Source: Oceanispirochaeta sp. M1 (GTDB lineage: Bacteria; Spirochaetota; Spirochaetia; DSM-2461). Taken from it: a stretch of 64,000 nt of DNA. Below are positions 61,788-64,000 of this stretch, piece after piece (the stretch's first letter is position 1; every line of letters begins with the position of its first letter). Made by a program: the position numbers and the translations under genes. The notes under the pieces are model-generated. The model did no database searches and had not been told where the DNA came from. It saw nothing but the letters and a program-made list of their open reading frames with translations. The stretch lies in NCBI RefSeq assembly GCF_003346715.1, contig NZ_QQPQ01000014.1, positions 1 to 64,000 of the forward strand, given 5' to 3'.

Positions 61788-62557
61788 AGAAGAAATCACT
61801 ACTTCCCAGGATCATTCTGATTCTCACATTAATTTTTATCTACCTCCCTCTCCTGGTTCTGCTTGTGAACTCTTTCAATGCATCAAGAGTCTCCTCGGTC
61901 TGGGGGGGATTCTCTTTCAAATGGTACACAAAATTATTCAATGATAAGAATCTGCTCAGGTCAATTAAAAACACAGTAATCGTTACAGCAAGTTCTGTCT
62001 TTATTTCAACCATAATGGGAACTCTTGCTGGTGTGACCCTGGGGCGATATAAAAGCCGTCTACAGAAAGCCCATATGACAATTGTTTCGCTGCCTTTGAT
62101 CATGCCCGATATTCTTATCGGAATCAGTCTTCTACTCTTTTTTCTATCTCTTAAAATCAGACTCTCTCTTTTTACAATCATTCTAGGTCATATAACATTC
62201 AGTATCAGTTATGTGACTTCCACTGTACAAGCTCGGTTTGAAGACTTTGATTTTTCTGTCATTGAGGCCGCTCAGGATTTGGGGGCTGGAACCATGCAAA
62301 TTTTATGGAGTATTTATCTGCCTCTTCTGGCACCAGGGATTCTGTCAGGAGCCATGCTGGCCATGACTCTGTCACTGGATGATTTTATCATCACTTTTTT
62401 TACTGCGGGACCGGGAGCCTCAACCCTTCCTATACAGATCTACAGCATGATCCGTCATGGTTCTCCTCCCGTTATTAATGCGCTTTCAACACTGTTTTTA
62501 GTGTTTACTTTTTTAATTGTGCTGATATATCAGCGTGTCACAAGGAGATTAAATTAA
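61784..62557 (+). CDS. potC: Spermidine/putrescine ABC importer permease C
   Basis: A 257-residue permease. LPLLVLLVNSFNASR near the start and the EAA motif EAAQDLGAGTMQILWSIYLPLLAPG, followed by SLDDFIITFF, match PotC. It forms the channel with PotB. The 3' end overlaps the potD start by one base. Confidence 0.95.
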   Translation: MKKKSLLPRIILILTLIFIYLPLLVLLVNSFNASRVSSVWGGFSFKWYTKLFNDKNLLRSIKNTVIVTASSVFISTIMGTLAGVTLGRYKSRLQKAHMTIVSLPLIMPDILIGISLLLFFLSLKIRLSLFTIILGHITFSISYVTSTVQARFEDFDFSVIEAAQDLGAGTMQILWSIYLPLLAPGILSGAMLAMTLSLDDFIITFFTAGPGASTLPIQIYSMIRHGSPPVINALSTLFLVFTFLIVLIYQRVTRRLN

Positions 62558-63603
62558 TGAAGAAAAACCTGTTTTTTATGGTGATAAGCCTTTTGGTTAT
62601 TATCGCTGTGTTCAGTGGGTGTTCCTCGGGAGAAAAGAAAAGTCTTTATCTCTACAATTGGTCGGATTATATCGATGAAGAGCTTGTTACGGCCTTCACT
62701 GAAGAGACCGGAATTAAGGTCATAACTGATTATTTCGATTCAAATGAATCCATGTATGCCAAACTTCGCTCTGGTGCCGATGGCTACGACATTGTATTTC
62801 CTACCAGCTATATGGTGGAGATCATGCGTTTAGGAGATCTGCTTCAGGATATTGAACATTCAAAGCTTCCTAATCTTAAAAATCTAGATCCTAAGTTTAC
62901 GGCTCTGTCGGTGGATGATGAGATGGAGTATTCAGTCCCTTATATGGTGAGTACAACTGGAATCGGTTATCTGGGATCAGAGCTTGGAGAGCTTGATAGT
63001 ATTTCCTGGGATATCTTTTCCAACCCTGCTTATGCCGGGAAAATGACCATGCTTAACGATGTGAGAGAGACCCTTGGAGCTGCATTGAAGTACCTGGGTT
63101 ACTCCTATAATTCGAGATCTGCGACAGAGCTTGAGGAGGCTGGAGATCTTCTTATCAAGTGGAAGAACAACCTGGCCAAGTTTGAGAATGATCAGTATAA
63201 AAACGGTCTGGTAAGCAGTGAATTTACAGTAAGCCAGGGATACTCAGGAGATATACTTCAGGTACAGGAAGAGCGGGAAGATCTTCACTTTATTATCCCC
63301 CGGGAAGGAACCTCTATTTCCATAGACAATATGGTTATACTCAAGAATGCTAAGAACAAGGATGAGGCATATGCATTCATAGATTATATGCTTCGCCCCG
63401 AGGTTGCCGCTCAGAATATCGAGTATGTTTACTATCTGGCACCCAATAAGGAAGCATATAAACTTCTTGATGAGGTGATTTTGGAAGATCCGGCAGTTTT
63501 TATCTCGGATGAAGTCATTGAGAACTCTGAAATTCTCCTGGATCTGGGGGATGATAATGATCTTTATAACCGCGTCTGGGATAGAGTGAAGTCGGCCAGA
63601 TAG
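62557..63603 (+). CDS. potD: Spermidine/putrescine-binding lipoprotein
   Basis: A 348-residue binding protein with a lipobox (VFSGCSSG, cysteine near residue 22). LYLYNWSDYIDEELVTAFTEETG and DIVFPTSYMVEIM match the PotD family. It delivers polyamines to PotABC. AAGGAG lies about 10 nt before the ATG. Confidence 0.95.
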   Translation: MKKNLFFMVISLLVIIAVFSGCSSGEKKSLYLYNWSDYIDEELVTAFTEETGIKVITDYFDSNESMYAKLRSGADGYDIVFPTSYMVEIMRLGDLLQDIEHSKLPNLKNLDPKFTALSVDDEMEYSVPYMVSTTGIGYLGSELGELDSISWDIFSNPAYAGKMTMLNDVRETLGAALKYLGYSYNSRSATELEEAGDLLIKWKNNLAKFENDQYKNGLVSSEFTVSQGYSGDILQVQEEREDLHFIIPREGTSISIDNMVILKNAKNKDEAYAFIDYMLRPEVAAQNIEYVYYLAPNKEAYKLLDEVILEDPAVFISDEVIENSEILLDLGDDNDLYNRVWDRVKSAR

Positions 63604-63659
63604 ACTTGAGATAATGGTCCGGACATCTGTGGTTTCTCTTAATATTTCTTTAATATATA

Positions 63660-63720
63660 TTGACAAACCACATTTTCTACACCATTTATATAGATAGAAA
63701 ATGTCCCATTGTTGATGGGA
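63660..63720 (+). promoter_or_regulatory. Promoter-like region with inverted repeat at the right edge
   Basis: TTGACA (63660-63665) is followed by an AT-rich TTATATAGA region. CATTTTCTA (63671-63679) and TAGAAAATG (63695-63703) form a perfect 9-bp inverted repeat spanning the -10 area. A short hairpin TCCCAT-N5-ATGGGA (63704-63720) follows. This probably controls the partial gene downstream. Confidence 0.4.
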
Positions 63721-63752
63721 TTTCAAAACAGACTAAGGACCCTTTAAGCTAA

Positions 63753-64000
63753 CAAACGTCTGTTATCATCTTCATTGTAGTGCCCTTGTGTATTGGAGTT
63801 GGTTTCAGTTTGAGTCTTGATGGGGATACCCCTCTTTCATCCCGAGATCTCTCTTTTCACAATGGTGTGGGGAGTAAGTCCATGGCTTCTACATTATGGT
63901 TTTTAGTTCATGACGACGAATTGGTCGATGTTTTCGACGACAGGGATATTGCCCTGGAAGAAAGAGTTTTTTTAAAAGAAGACAATCCCCTTGATGTAAT
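63753..64000 (+). CDS. Partial gene at window edge with N-terminal membrane helix
   Basis: An open frame of about 82 codons runs off the window. It begins SVIIFIVVPLCIGVGFSLSLDGD, a membrane helix, then continues as a hydrophilic region (DLSFHNGVGSKSMASTLWFL). No ATG exists in this frame; GTG at 63780 and TTG at 63786 are inside the helix. ATG 63715 encodes MGFQNRLRTL in another frame, then a stop. That basic start would fit before the helix, so a frameshift or a start mutation may have occurred. Family unknown; a sensor or chemoreceptor is possible. Confidence 0.4.

Noticed and set aside
63244-63726. Minus-strand open frame of 160 codons over the end of potD
   Set aside because: It runs opposite potD and the intergenic promoter region, with no recognisable domain or ribosome site.

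Overview
The window looks like chromosomal DNA of an anaerobic, Gram-negative, motile or chemotactic bacterium, most likely a free-living spirochaete (Oceanispirochaeta/Spirochaeta-like). That placement is inferred from overall gene style: a membrane-anchored FecR protein without a FecI partner, YesM/YesN two-component pairs, sugar ABC operons with UROD-family enzymes, many flavodoxin and ferredoxin proteins, and an outer-membrane TolC/RND system. No rRNA, tRNA or CRISPR array was seen. Genes are densely packed with many 4-bp ATGA overlaps, and TTG starts occur (44961, 58083, 59722).

Region by region. 1-3.1 kb: a 23-bp tandem repeat block resembling the end of an IS21-type element, a complete recQ, and a second diverged recQ cut off in mid-gene. 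3.1-5.9 kb: a PlsC-type acyltransferase translationally coupled to an MFS_2 (MelB/MFSD2A-type) symporter. 5.9-11.4 kb: a FecR membrane protein, a cysteine-rich PAS histidine kinase divergent from a rubredoxin-tailed protein and a ferredoxin, and a 7TM diguanylate cyclase. 11.4-13.2 kb: a PadR repressor with a near-perfect operator and its membrane-protein partner. 13.3-21.1 kb: a sugar-type ABC importer, a UROD-superfamily methyltransferase-like enzyme, and a YesN/YesM regulator pair. 21.2-28.5 kb: a YcxB-like protein, a sterol-desaturase family enzyme, a chemoreceptor, and creD divergent from a two-component pair.

28.5-44.9 kb: a methyltransferase, molybdate uptake (modABC), a TetR-controlled RND efflux pump with its TolC protein, a TetR-controlled ABC-2 exporter, a third TetR divergent from two flavodoxin-fold proteins, an aspartate/glutamate racemase, and a flavodoxin-ferredoxin fusion. 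45-47.5 kb: an 848-residue membrane sensor that joins a Cache-type sensor and PAS domain to a DUF294 nucleotidyltransferase; this is the most unusual single gene here. 47.6-51.3 kb: Mut7-C protein, isoaspartyl methyltransferase, cysteine hydrolase, and a MarR/quinone-reductase pair with clear operators. 51.3-53.7 kb: small unknown proteins and an ECF sigma operon that carries a shortened MotA/ExbB-like membrane protein. 53.8-59.6 kb: an ActP-type symporter with DUF485 partner and a large insertion, an AraC/GyrI-GNAT-GNAT-VOC operon, CsaA and a HAD phosphatase. 59.7-63.6 kb: the polyamine importer potABCD. The right edge holds the beginning of a membrane protein without a clear start codon.

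The main themes are local regulator-effector pairs (PadR, three TetR, MarR, AraC, three histidine kinases, an ECF sigma factor), uptake of sugars, molybdate, polyamines and possibly lysolipids, and drug or lipid export. The best candidates for undescribed biology are the Cache-PAS-DUF294 sensor, the MFS_2/PlsC couple, the ECF/mini-MotA operon, and the Cys-PAS kinase facing two iron-protein genes.
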